DNA from: Isoetes taiwanensis
Lineage: Eukaryota > Streptophyta > Lycopodiopsida > Isoetales > Isoetaceae
NCBI GenBank assembly: GCA_021234155.1
Contig: JAJEKV010000041.1
Coordinates: 1,488,447-1,552,446 of the forward strand
DNA length: 64,000 nucleotides
Direction of reading: 5' to 3'
How positions within the stretch are numbered: the first letter of the stretch is position 1; each line of letters opens with the position of its first letter. Of the stretch, positions 33,895 through 46,153 are shown in pieces. Made by a program: the position numbers and the translations under genes. The notes under the pieces are model-generated. The model had not been told where the DNA came from and ran no database searches. It saw only the letters and a list, made by a program, of their open reading frames with translations.

Positions 33895-34249
33895 ATCTTT
33901 GAATACATCAATTTCTTCCGGAGATTTGAACTCCACTGTAGTGTTGCTTCGTCGCCCGAAAAAGTCTATTGTATACAATAGTATACAACAATGTACATTA
34001 GAGTGTCAATGAAAGAATAGGTTACAAGAATAACCTCTTTGGTTACAATAATACAAACATGTGATTACAAGTAAAGATCTATTGATCTGTCAACCTCAGC
34101 TTCATTACTAGAGCAACCGCGGTTTCACAACATCAATCATCATTCTTACAGGTGTCCAAAATACCGCCACTAGAAATTGGTACAACCCCGCAACAAACAT
34201 ATCAGGCCTCACATTGGATGAGTAATACCTTCAAATTTATGAACTCACC

Positions 34250-35330
34250 TTGCATTGGGATACTATGTCCAAGTCTCGCATGACATGCGAGCCACAACTT
34301 TCTTTACAAAAGACACATATAGCAGACCACACCACCAAGAATCGACTGTGGGGGAGAACTTGTAATTCTCTTGTGGTGCAGCTTTATGGTGCTTGGGAAT
34401 TTTGTGTTTGCATCCTCAACAAAACTCATGACAATTTCGGAGTCCCTTGTACATTTCTAGGTGTCAAAATGGTACACCGGGTCGACATTTAACCGGCTGA
34501 CCTCCAAGACCTACAATGACATACAATTGTCAAAGGTCGCCTGATAACATCTTTGTGTAATGGTACATTCAAATTGCAAGTTGAGGGTTCAGGTTTGTCC
34601 TTTGAAGCAAGCTCGCTTCGGCGATGAATGTGTAAATGAGCGGATCCATGAAATGGAACCCTGCTCCATGTCATGCTTGATGCATTGGTGCATACACCGC
34701 CAAAGTCCAAGGTCCGGTAAAAGAAGATGATTTAAGAAACAAATGTAAGACTTCAAATCTGAGTTGTTTATATTAAATTACTAACCCTCATGAAGAAATG
34801 GACTATCCTCAACTGAACCAATCCCTACTTTTCTCCAATATTCTGATTGAATCTTGATCAAGCAACAGCAACTCTGGCCGCTTTTAAACACTTCAAGTGG
34901 CAAGTGTTCTCGTCGATAAGGCTTTTAACACGCTAGCCCTCGTGGTTGGTGGTGTAAGTTTACATTTAGCAAATGGAAGATCATTGAAAAACCTTGAGGA
35001 ACATTGAAATAGCCAAGAAATGAACAATTGAAGTAAAACTTTGTTTATATTATAAAGTCAAGAGAGGTTACATCATATACATAAATAATACTATTTCTAG
35101 GCTTCAGTTCTATGTTTTTCATCATATTAATACAAATTTGACTCTCATTGTCAAACATATTCAAGATTTTGTTGCTTCGACATAACTTTGCGACATTCCA
35201 CGCCTCTCAAAGAACCCTCGAAGCCAAACCTTTAGATCATTCATGAGGAAATTGCCATCTACTATAATCAGGGACTCCGGTGTTTGGAGCATGCAAGGTA
35301 GAACAAAAGATCGAAGATAAAGTTCCGAAC
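34250..35330 (-). pseudogene. Ulp1-like (C48) cysteine peptidase gene, unit 1
   Basis: Convergent to the transposase gene. Exon-like pieces on the minus strand: about 35160-35330 (with VDGNFLMNDLKVWL), about 34780-34930 (ILEKSRDWFSDRIVHFFMR-like) and 34250-34710. The last reads DSWWCGLLYVSFVKKVVARM at about 34270-34340, the catalytic Cys-Gly block of Ulp1-type peptidases, with a Pro-Gln just upstream. The Asp block YHFDSLE, clear in unit 2, is disturbed here. Ulp1-like peptidases are often carried by plant DNA transposons; their role in transposition is not settled. Frames change within exons, so the gene is broken as written. Confidence 0.55.
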
Positions 35331-35879
35331 GCAAGATATTAAGGAAAAGATTAACTCGAGAACCTCTTAGCTCACCGTCAGAAGTTTGCTATCGCTGCCA
35401 TTCAAGGAAGAAACAATCTATTAGAAGAAAGGGACCACCTGTGCTCTCCCATTCCACATCTAAGCACAAAAAGGAGGCAACATATGAATAAGAGCTTGTG
35501 CCTCGAGAATCATCTCATGAGAAACCTAGCCCCTTTAGAATCACCGGCGGCAGGGGAAAATTACATTTCCAAGAAACCTTAAATAAGAATAGAATAGAAT
35601 AGAATAGAATAGAATAGACATGGCAAAGAATATGATGTTGTGGCAAGGTAGTGATGACATGGCGGAACCATTATGTGAGAATAGAATAGAATAGAATAGT
35701 TTTTTATGGTCCACTTTGAGACCAATCGGCCTATGGGACCCGGAAGAGGGCTTAACAAACTTATTCTTGTCGGGTTAAAAACCCAGCCCGAAGGGTTTTC
35801 GAGGAAAAAGGTGGCGATAATAAGAATCTTTGTCAAAGCGTACAAGTATACATCATCATGAAATAAATGTATGTACATG

Positions 35880-37906
35880 TCAAGTGCGTGCGAGGACATA
35901 GGCGATCTCGCATGTCCATGACCTCACGGAAGGTATGATCCCTAGCATCCGGATCTGGTGCTCAATGTCACATGTAGCGGCTGGCCGGGCGACCAACTTC
36001 GGCATAAAGCGGCGTCCGATTTGATCATATGCTCGGCAACTTTGAAGGGTATGAGATTCATCCTCAATGACTCCCATTTGGCAACATTGACAGAGCACGT
36101 CTGGCGTGGAGCTCACCAATCCATCTGCTGTCTCAATTCGAAGATGATGTGCCCACAATGCGAATGGAGGCAATGAGTGCATCTTTTCATGGGCAAGTGG
36201 GTACCGCGAGGTAGCATTGTGGGCCTCGTTCAATGTGGGATTTATGTGGCATTTGGTAGTGTCTTTGTCTTGACTGTTCAAGGGGCGGCATCCCAAAGCT
36301 TGCTGATGAAGCAAAGCGTCAAGATATTGCCTCAAGCTATGGCGATCGCCTCTGTTTGCACATGTATGCACACCGTGCTCTGCACATTCCATCTAGCCAT
36401 CCATTGAGCTCTCTTTTCCCTCCGGCGGGCCTTGGCGTTGTGGCCCCATTGCCATGATATAAGCTAGTTTTGGAAGGCGAGCATCGTCCATGTTGACCAC
36501 CGCCGAGAAAATAGACAATGTGGCGATCAAGGGCAGCTCTCACGAAGGCAAGAATCTGTTTCTGCTTGGTAGAATTTGATATGGGACTGTGGACTTCACC
36601 CCTAGTGCTCGTACCAAGAAGGCTTTACGCACTGCTCCAAGTCATTTCAAGTGGCGAGGGACTACCACCGGGCCCCATACTTCAACCCCGTATAAAGGGC
36701 GGGCTCCACTAAGACTTTGAGCGGTGTGTTGATGGGTCCAATCATACAACTCGAGCTCTATGACTATTGTTTTGCATTGCATATAGTGCTTTCCAGCCGC
36801 CGTAACTTCGTAGCCGTATGGATGTGTCCCGGTGCATAGTAGGCGAAACTCCACTCCCAAATATTTGTATGTGGATGTTACTTCCACATTACGCCCTCGA
36901 TAGCGGAAGGAGGGATCCTCGGCTGTCGTGAAGATGATATGAAAACCACCTTAGTCTTGGCCAGGAGTTGGCCAGCATATCGGTCGCTTGACAAAATGTG
37001 TCGGGGGCATCGAGATGTCGTTGCGTAATGTCTGGCTGGTGTGTAAGCTAGGAGGTCCACATCATCGGCATATATTAGCCTTGATGATGCGGTAGAGAAG
37101 GTGAGCCCCGTCGCCCCCATTATCAACCAAACCCAGCTCTCCAATTGATCAATGTAAAGCCCAAACAATGTTGGGGAGAGGGGCATCCCGGGCGAACCCG
37201 ATACTACTATCAAATGGTTGGCTTGTCGGCTGCAACCGACCCGAGCATCTTTCATAAAAGCCTGTATCGTGCATTACGCAAATCTCAGGAACCCCGGCCT
37301 GCATAATCTTGCCCATAGTTTTTCCCAGAGGGCACAGTGTCAAAATGCCTTTGCAAAATCCACGAAGCAACAATATAGATCGGCGGCGGTTTCTGGCGTC
37401 TTCAACCAGAGCTTCGCAATGTAAAGATGTGGTCAATGGTTGAGTGTCCGGTCGAAGCACGCACCGGTGAGGGCCCAGATCTCTATTTTGCCTCTGCCCG
37501 GCCCGTCAACCGCTGCTCGAGAATCCCGGCAAAGCAATTTTGCAAACACGAGCCCGACCATGATTGTTCGGTAATGGGTAGGCGATCGCGGGTCACCCAC
37601 CTTATAGATGGGAACAACTCGCTATTGGTCCACTACATCGGAAGCCTTCTGTAATGCCTTGTTGAACAAGGCGGTCAGACCTGTATTATGGACGGCCCCG
37701 CCCACTTAAGCAATGCGCCGCATGCCATCAGTGGGGGGATTTCCCATTGGCAAAGACGCATGTAAGCCTTGTTCCGTCACGAATCGTGATTTCCAAAGAT
37801 GGGCCTTCTTGCGGGGTAATCTTTGCATGTGCACCACGAGGGTCGTATAGCTGTTGCAAGTATTGCCTCCACTGCTTTCGGGAGTGATGTTCCACCGTGG
37901 GCTCAT
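35880..37906 (-). pseudogene. LINE 3 reverse transcriptase and zinc region
   Basis: C-terminal zinc region with CQCCQMGVIEDESHTLQSC in 35880-36392; thumb 36642-36887; palm with LIYADDVDLLAY in 36878-37255; fingers to 37906. The codon before the catalytic pair is read through ATCATCGGCATA (37061-37070), where the other copies have CAGCATA or CAAGATA. Frames break every 100 codons or so. Confidence 0.78.
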
Positions 37907-38253
37907 CGCGGCTTTCTAAGAACCCTTCGCCCGAAGGTCCCGGGGTGACGTTCGGGAGATAAAACATTTCCCTTTGATGTCTTTGCAATGTACACGGCTT
38001 TCTTAGCTTTAAGGAAGAAATCGGTCTTGTCATTACATGTGGGCGTAAAGCAGAGTGGTCCGTGAGTTGGCGGGCCGGCGTTTGTGTTCCTTGCACTCGT
38101 GCATCAAACCATTGATTACGTGGGAAGGTTGTGTTCACGGAGGTCCGTCGCGGGCGGTTTATCCCAAAGCATCTCTGCATGATCCTAAGCACATCGGTCG
38201 GCAGGGCTATCACATTTGCTCTAGTGTAGGATATTGCCAAAATTTCTGCCAGG

Positions 38254-39186
38254 TCATCTATAAGCATCCGGGCATAAGCCCCGCATGTTCATAATCAATC
38301 GCGGTGAGGCATGTGAGGAGGCAGTGGCCGGGGGTTCGCGACAACGCCAAGCCAACTTCAAGTAAAGTGGTAAGTGGTGCGAGTCGATCTCTTCATCCCT
38401 ATTAGTTGTTCCCACGGAAGTGCTTGGCGACATGCATATCCCGCTTTCGGGCACCGGCACATAGTCCACCACACTAGATCCTCCCCACGGTTTTCCTGTC
38501 TACAAAGCGCTCTTTCTTAAGGGTGGGCGACCACCTTTAATGCCGGATCCATTCGTGATTACAGTCAAAGATACCCGAGCAAAAGCAATTGTCTACCATA
38601 GCGTGTGACACGATTGTCATCGATGTCCGTGGGGCCGCTTCTGCGGGGACGCAGCTGCAATATATCATCAGTCAAGGGATCAAATCTCATGGGTTGTTCT
38701 ACCCCGGTGCGCGCATTGAAGTCTCCAAGGAGTATGACATTGCCGTCTAACCGCTTATCTTTCGCGTATGTCATCATATAGATCGACATAGGGGTCCAGC
38801 CTATCCACATCCGGAAAGTGGGTGTGATAGAAGTTGCTTTTACGCATGTGGAAAGTAGCGGTGCCGCCACAAAGAGGGTGCGCTACTCTGATTTTTACTG
38901 CGCACCCACAAGTACCGGGTTGTGCTTAATGCGTCTTGAACAAAGGAACCGACCGTGCCAAGGCCGTTCGATAGTAGCGAGGCAACTCCCCATGCCCCCG
39001 CTTTCCTGTGCAATCATTGAAGATTGAGTAGCGCTGGTATCCTGGCAAGTCGGGTATCCTGTGTCCTGCATGCTCCCATGTTTCCATAAGGAAGATCAGA
39101 TCTATATCTGCAGCAACAGAGTTGAGACTATCTCCCTTTCTGCCATGGGAAGCCACGACAATTCGAGGAGACCATGCGAGGCACAA
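38254..39186 (-). pseudogene. LINE 3 endonuclease
   Basis: Readable blocks in order: LIFLMETWEH (about 39080-39110), then VILLGDFNARTGVEQ with the catalytic Asp and Asn of EEP endonucleases (38565-38870), then VVDYVPVPESG-like (38254-38472). An adjacent YGRQLLLLGYL segment matches copy 4. Confidence 0.75.
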
Positions 39187-39639
39187 TTCCTATTTGTTGG
39201 CGTGGGCGGTTGGGGATTGATGGTGGCGGCGAAGGGGATGGCGAGGTAAGAGGCAGCCTGAGATGCGAGCAGCGAAAGGTGAAGCAACTTGAGCAGGGCG
39301 TCTCTGCGGCTGTAGAGGCGAAGAAGTGGCATGGTTAGGAGCTGCTTTGGAGGTTAGCGAGTTCGCGGCGGCATTTGGCGACTGAAAATTTGCATCTTAC
39401 CCCAAATCAGTCCCCGCAGCTCCTCCACATCTGCGAATGCTTTTAACTTTGGCCAACTTCGTGCTGCGGTCTTCTTGTTGGGCTGGGGTCAGTCTCGGTC
39501 AACATACAAGGCAGTTCCTTGGCTGCCTACCACGGCATTAGGATAGCTGCTTTCACTTCGCGCATCTCGTCATGTGAGCGTGACTACCCGTGGAAGCGGT
39601 TCGGGCGCCATGGCGTCTACGCCCTAATAATATGTAATC

Positions 39640-40886
39640 GCGCGGGGAATGTCATTCGAGCAAGAATCAACATTTGGAGCGGTTAATGAGGTCCTCGCCT
39701 CTTCTGTCGGGCCACGCATTACCACCACATTGTGGCTTCTCGCCCTCGACTCACGGAACTCTCGATTTTTTTTGGGTCAATCCCCGCACAAGGGAGTTGT
39801 TTGTTGTCGGCGGCATAGGTCGTGGCCTACGTTAGGCGGGGGTGGCATAGAGTGGCTTGGGGGTGCGTAGCGAGGCGGTCCTAGGCGACACCTTGTGACT
39901 CTTGGTGGGACTGCGTGAAAGGTATAGCGGTCTCTCCTTCTCGAAGGGGAGCTTAGCTCCGCTGAAATTCTTGCCTTTTCAATTCACGCATGCACCGCTG
40001 TAATTGCTCATGAGCCTCTGATTGAGGCCCTTGCCTTGTTCATGATGGCTGCCCTCGGCTCCTGCACCTTCGATCTCGGCTGCGGAGCTATGCTCCAGAT
40101 TACGCAAGCGAGTCCAGCATAGGGTTCATTGCAGAGGTCACTTCTTGTGTCTCAACCCTAGTTTGAAGGGCTCTCAATTGTGGATCGGCTCTTTTCAAAA
40201 GCGAACCTGAACTTTTAGCATCACGGTAGAAGCCTCCTCGACCTCACGATTGAAGCGGGAGATGGTTGCCATTGTCTCTTGCTCGACCGTTGCTTTTCTG
40301 TGTCATGGTTTCAATGGCGGTGGACATGGAATCCATGCGGGCCTGCATGTCGACAAGACTCTTCTTGTCCTTACGCCTTTTCAGAGTGCACTAGGCGAAG
40401 GCCATCTTCTAGGTCTTTGTATGCGGGTCTCCATGCCGAACACTTTGTTTTTCAGTAGCCATTTTGCTTCTTGAGCAATTTGGGTGCGGAGGCACGCATT
40501 TCCTCGCCAAGCAAGCAATTCGAGCTTTGTTGCCCTCTGCCATTGCTTGAACCTGTTTCGGTGCTCCTCAACTGCATGGTTTGGTGGTGGTGAAGCGGGA
40601 TCTGACTTGCCGCTAGGCTAGAGTATCTGTCATAGGCCTGTCGAGCTATATTTGTTGCACGAGACTTTGCCCGCGCTTCTCTTTTCAATGTGCACCTATC
40701 AATTTTGCCAGTGTCATCTGGTCTGCGATTGGGGATGGCATCTATGTACTCTCCCAATAGAAGTTTTGCTGCCATATCTGCGCTAGGTAGAGGGGACTGC
40801 GTATCTGCACCATCCACATGCATATCTGTGGGGTTGGATGAAGGGACGCAGGGCTCGTCCGGCTCTTCTATCACTGGAGTTGCCAT
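39640..40886 (-). pseudogene. LINE 3 ORF1, 5' part intact
   Basis: The ATG at 40886 opens MATPVIEEPDEPCVPSSNPT and the frame stays open for 144 codons to 40452, covering an acidic N-terminus and a basic stretch AKSRATNIARQAYDRYSS. Downstream the frame is broken. This gives the best N-terminus for the shorter-ORF1 subfamily (copies 2 and 3); copy 4 has a different N-terminus. Confidence 0.65.
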
Positions 40887-40905
40887 GAATAGGGTGTCAC
40901 CCTAC

Positions 40906-41180
40906 AGACGCTTGTCTGAAAGCCTCCAAGCACTTTGATCACGCACAACCTCTGTCCCTTTACAGACGCCCGTCCGAAAGCTTCCACGTGTCAGAAGCAG
41001 GCGCAGGCTTCCAAGTGCAAGAAGCAAGTGCAGGCTCTTTCACCTTACAGACACCTGTCTGAAAGTGTTCAAGTGCATAAATCAAGCGCAGCCTCAAGTT
41101 CAACCTCTGCCACCTTACAGACACTTGTCTGAAATGAAAATAAGCAATGGCTTTCCCTCTTACAGACGCCCGTCTGCAAG
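40906..41180. repeat. Five palindromic iterons in the LINE 3 leader
   Basis: Copies at about 40906, 40969, 41045, 41113 and 41160 follow TTACAGACnCnnGTCTGAAAG. CAGAC and GTCTG form a perfect inverted pair around a 4 nt centre in most copies. Spacing is about 47-76 bp. Position upstream of ORF1 would suit an internal promoter or binding array. Confidence 0.75.
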
Positions 41181-41439
41181 GCTTTAGCATGTAAATGTTT
41201 TAATCCAAGGTGATTGGATGGTATCACACCCTTTGAATCCTGCCTTAAAATCGGGTTGCAAAAACTGGCTGTTTTCTCCTCTCAGATCTTAAGCAAATGT
41301 GGATAAACCATATGTCTTTAGAATCATCACAGAACAAGCATTCTAATGATATGCATTGCTCCCAAAACAGAGCTGCAGATCAATAGATATGAAGAAAAGT
41401 ATATAGTGCTGAAAAATAGAACAATGGAAACCCTAAATC

Positions 41440-42140
41440 CAGCACTGAAAATCTGTTGTTTTCACTCTGAAATCCTGTTCAAACATCAGCAACATAAAAT
41501 ATCTTTGAAATAACTCTGAGAGAGCTATCCAAAGATATAAATTTCGTCAGAAACCGAGTCACAGAGAAATAGATATGAACAAAAATGTAATATGAACCAC
41601 AAAGCGGTGGTGCAGGCTGAAAATCTGTGTTTTTGCTATGGAAACACCATTCAAACACATGCAAATCATATACCTTCAGAAAGATCTCTGAGGGAGCTTT
41701 CCAACGCGATAAATCTTAGCTGAAACGGAGTTAAAATTCCCCAAATATGATAAAAAATATGTGGACAATACCACGAGCACTTCAGGGTTTTTTGTGCCCT
41801 CAATTTCCAGCCCGAAAATCTGAGTTTTTCCTGAGGAAATAGTATTAAAAACACATACAGATTACATACCAAGAGGAAGAAATCTGAGATGGCTTCCCAA
41901 CGCAATAAATTTCAGCTGAAACAGAGTTCTTGATCTCCAGATATGATCAAAAGTGGGCATCACCACCAACACTTCAGGGTTTTTTGGGGCCCCCAATTTG
42001 CAGCCCGGAAATCTGTGTTTCTGATGCAGAATAATTAGTGAAACATATACAAATCACATACCGACAGAAAGAGATCTGAGATGGCTTTCCAACACAACAA
42101 ATTTCGGTTGAAACGGACTTCCAGATCTCCAGTTATGATT
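41440..42140. repeat. Four diverged ~180 bp tandem repeats, unit 2
   Basis: Counterpart of 29512-30220, with the same four units and only scattered differences such as ACTTCAGGGTTTTT for ACTTGTGGTTTTT. No gene lies between 41200 and 42520. Confidence 0.75.
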
Positions 42141-42528
42141 GAAAACGTGTGACCGGCTTTCAGAGCGCCTAGGGTTTCAGAGCGCCTAGGGTTTCAGAGT
42201 AGTAAGACATTGAGGAGATGAAGCAAGCAGAAAAATGCAGAACAAGCAAAAATGAGCAGGAATGCACAAGCTCGAGAAAGAAAATGAACATCAACTAATC
42301 ATTCTGAAAATTTTTAGTAAGAAAATTTTTCATGGTGACATGACACATTACGTAATCTCTGATTCTCAAGTGGTTAGTTACAGTATGGGGTGAAAGCATA
42401 TTGTAGTGGAACACCCTGGGTGTCCCCCCTGTCCCCCCTAAAAATGTGGTGGGAGATATCAAATTTGTGGTGCGATTTTAAATGTTTGTTTGGCGCCTAG
42501 TGCATAACTGCCCGGATTCAATCATTTC

Positions 42529-45500
42529 TTGAACTGCAACGACCCGATTCTCACGTCACCCGTCCCATTCCAATTTTCTACACCACCCGTCTCATTCCAA
42601 TTTCCACCTAACCGATTCCTAAACCCACCCGCGCCTTTCCTGAAGCACATGGCTATGGCGCTTAATCCGGTTGTGGATCAATCCAGTTCATACTTTGAAT
42701 CATTTAATTTGGAAGCAAATCTGCCTAAAATCTCAAACCGACGCGAGGTGTGAGAAAGAGAACTCCAGAACAAGAGCGGGATCATAAAAGACGCCAAAGG
42801 AAAAGAAAAAGGGAATCTAAAGAAGAATTAGCAAAAATTGCATCAGCAGAGGGAGGATCCACCAGAACGGCCTCTACTAGGCGTCGAATGGTGTTGAAAT
42901 TATTATCTTCATTTCATAGCACCACTAAAGGCTTGGTGTGAGTGATAAGAAAGAGGTTTTCTGAGACACGGAAGATGACACAATGGACGGTACTTGGTGA
43001 AGAGCTGAAAGATTTGCAAGCCAAGAGCATTGTGGTCGACAAGCCTCGGGGCTTCCATTCAACTTGTGAAGAAGTCTAACAAAATACGGTTTAGCAGCCA
43101 AGAGTAGTTGCCTTGCTATGGCCGTAGCGGAAGCATTACCGAAAGTGCTAATCCATCGGTGCTTTCGGGGTTTTGGTAAAGCTGGTTGGGTGTTCATCCT
43201 AGGAATCTTACCAAAGCAAAATTGAAGAGGGAAGAGATAGATTGCAAAGGGAAATGGGTTTTGTACAAAAGAGTTAGAAGAGAGAGATGCAATTCCCAAT
43301 TACATCATAGAACTTGTGCAGCAATTTTGGACCCAAAAGTGATGGGGTCTCTCCAAATGCAAAGGATGTTAAGTTCGGAAGATTGGAAAGAAATGTAAGA
43401 GAGGATCATGCCACTCACTATCCTGGAAGAATCACGAGGTTATTTCATTTCTTCATCTTCACCACATTTTTATTGTTAATGTGGTATGTGGTATGTGGTT
43501 AGTGATTGCTTGTGATATGTGGTTGGTGTGGTTAGTGATTGCTTGTAGTGTGTGGTGCCTATTAATGTTGTGATATATGATATGTCTTTTGCCTAGTGTG
43601 TGGTGAGGCACGTGGTGTAAAATAAATCTTTGTAAATATATGCTTTGTGGTGCCTAGTGTGGTGAATAACATGGTGTAAAATACATCTTTGTAATATATG
43701 CTATGTGGCGCCTTCCTAGTGTGGTGAAAAATATGGTGTAAAATAAATGCTTTAAATATCGCTTTGTGGTGCCTAGTGTGGTGAATAATATGGTGTAAAA
43801 TAAATGCTGTAATATATGCTATGTGGTGCCTAGTGTGGTGAATAACATGGTGTAAAATAAATCTTTGTAATATATGGTGCCTAGTGTGGTGAAAAATATG
43901 GTGTAAAATAAATGTTGTAATATATGCTATGTGGTGCCTAGTGTGGTGAAAAATATGGTGTCTGATAAATTATGTAATATATGCTTTGTGGTGCCTAGTG
44001 TGGTGAATAACGAGGTGTAAGATGAATATGTAATATATGCTATGTGGTGCCTAGTGTGGTGGAAAATGTAGTGTGCAATAAATATCTTTGATCCACCTTG
44101 TTATCTTCCTTTAGGTTGCAATTGTTCGGGAAATTCAAGCGGAACATCCTAGTGTTATGATCAAGCAGAGGATGTTTGAAAAATTTGAAACCATGGTTGT
44201 TGTAAAATTAAAGGACTTCAATAGTTCTTCTTTGTATATACCATGTTAGAATGCAGATGCTAATAGATGGCTTCAATAGTATGAGAACTAAGCACCCAAA
44301 AAGCTGCAGCTGCACTTGTCAACTTTGCAGGTCAGACATATATGGTGAATGCAGGGCGTCTGAATACAAAATAAGTAGCACAAGAAGTCTGTGGCAGGGA
44401 ATTTTATGTGAGAAAACTACTAGCTTCCAACCTTACCATAAGAGGGAATGCATTCTGGGTGAGTGTAAAGAGTGTGGGATTAAGAAGTTCCCTATCTGCC
44501 CACATGAACAATCTAGTGATAGTGGCATGGTGAAGTGGGAATACCTAGACTATGAAAAAAGCGTATTGAGAGATGATGGCAAGAAGTCTAAGCTAGTTCA
44601 CCAACACAATGAAACTGCAAGTCTTCCACTGGTGAACAAAATGTTGGAGAAGCTTCCAAAATTTCCTTTACACAACTTCAGATATAAGTGGCAGGCAGGC
44701 CAGTACAAAGAACTCCTTGATAACTTGCCTGGAGATGCTTACCTATCCGTGGTTGACTTCGCAGAGAATTATACTTTTAAGGAGCAGAATGAAGTTCAGT
44801 CCATGCGCTGGGTCAACAACCAGATAACTATATTTGTTCAAATAACCTATCGGGTTGATCCACAGACAGACACCATTGAGAAGGAAACACACTACTATGT
44901 GTCGGATGATAGGGAACATGACACACTTTTTGTTCAACATTGTTTTATGAAACATTTTGAGTACCTAAAGTAGAAAGGCAATGTCCCCAAATAGCACTAT
45001 GTATTTTAGGATGGTCTTTGCATCACAATTCAAAGCGCCCGGATCATTTTATTTTGTTGGAAGGTACGGTTGTGATCTGAGAGGTCAACATGATGTGGAA
45101 CTTCTTTGGATCAAACCATGGAAAAGGTGAACATGATGGGAAGGCGGCGAGAATTGAAAAGATGGATATGAGGTTCTGACTTAAACATCCCGACATTAAA
45201 CTAGATAATGCCCATGATGTGGTGAAAATTGCAAAGAAACAATTTCAATGTGGTACATCCGAGTGGACTAAAAATGGAAGAAAAGTTAGGAGATATACGG
45301 GAAATAAAAAAACACGAGGATATCAACGGGGAAAAAAGGCTTGGGGTGCGAGACAATTCTTAAAACCGTGCAAATTCATTCAAATCCATGGATTCAAGAC
45401 GGAAATCCAACACGGCTACATACCGAAAGCTATCATGTTTTTGCAAAAGAATTGTTTGGATGGAAAATGGGACATGTGTGAGAACAAATTGTATGTAGAT

Positions 45501-45848
45501 GAATGGAACCTTGTAGTCATTGAACCATCCTCCAATGTTCATGCGGATGTGGAAGAGACCCGCAAGTCTACCAGACCACTATACTCAACCTTGGCAAATG
45601 TACTTGCAGAAGCACTTAGAGAAGGAGACAGCTTTGCAGTTGCTGCACCTAAAGGGAATGAGGAGGATTCTGTATTTTGGATGTTGCTATGCACCAAGCC
45701 AAAATTTGAAGTTGAAAATGACTTCAAGCAGAACGGAAACTTGTTTATGAGAGGTGAAACCGTTGTGGAGGGCATTTACTATAGAAAGAAGCCTCGGTCA
45801 AAAGTGATGTATGAGTTGTTGACAAACGAGCCAAAGTCACTTGTATGA
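42529..45848 (+). pseudogene. Transposase-like gene, unit 2 (best copy)
   Basis: First part: 42529-42753 is a Pro/Phe-rich opening that ends KISNRREV; 42750-42941 is basic (RKRTPEQERDHKRRQRKRKR), a likely nuclear-localisation or DNA-contact region; then GVHPRNLTKAKLKREEID near 43186. Intron about 43440-44105. Second part: 44251-44973 is open for 240 codons with a Cys-rich segment (CSCTCQLC, then CKECGIKKFPICPHE), VVDFAENYTFKEQNEVQSM and SDDREHDTLFVQHCF, ending at TAG. After a second TAG the SDGAASQFK and NFFGSNHGKGEHDG blocks follow, then a frame of 209 codons (45219-45848) to the natural stop. Conserved Asp residues suggest a DDE-type nuclease. The two TAG stops match those in unit 1, so they predate the duplication. 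No terminal inverted repeats of the carrier element were found. Confidence 0.72.
43480..44090. repeat. Minisatellite in the transposase intron, unit 2
   Basis: Same 55-60 bp units as at 31530-32150, in the same number. Several GCTG steps read CTTTG here (AAATAAATCTTTGTAA for AAATAAATGCTGTAA), a plain example of the copy-specific disturbance. Confidence 0.88.
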
Positions 45849-46153
45849 ATCTTTGAATACATCAATTTCTTCTGGAGATTTGAACTCCACCAGAGTGTTG
45901 CTCTGGTCAGCCAGAAAAGTCTATTGTATACAATAGTATACAACAATGTACATTAGAGTGTCAATGAAAGAATAGGTTACAAGAATAACCTCTTTGGTTA
46001 CAATAATACAAACATGTGATTACAAGTAAAGATCTATTGATCTGTCAACCTCAGCTTCATTACTAGAGCAACTGTGCTTCACAACATCAATCATCATTCT
46101 GCGCGTGTCCAACAGCTCGCCACTAGAAATTGGTACAACCTGCAACAAACATA

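Larger units (their letters stand above)
23648..35616. repeat. Tandem duplication unit 1 (~12.0 kb)
   Basis: Starts at GACATGGCAAGAATATG and ends in a GAATA run at 35584-35616. The next unit starts with the same GACATGGCAAAGAATATG at 35617 and runs through the same contents in the same order. Most differences between the units are at CAG/CTG; sequence lacking those triplets is almost identical over hundreds of bases (for example 32640-32930 against 44580-44870), so the duplication is recent. Confidence 0.9.
35679..41200 (-). mobile_element. LINE copy 3 (duplicate of copy 2)
   Basis: Tail at 35679-35700, ORF2 to about 39200, ORF1 to an ATG at 40884-40886, leader with palindromic iterons to about 41185. 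It shares its left flank and its 3' and 5' contexts with copy 2. The ORF2 half is strongly disturbed at CAG/CTG; the ORF1 start and the leader are cleaner than in copy 2. Confidence 0.88.
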
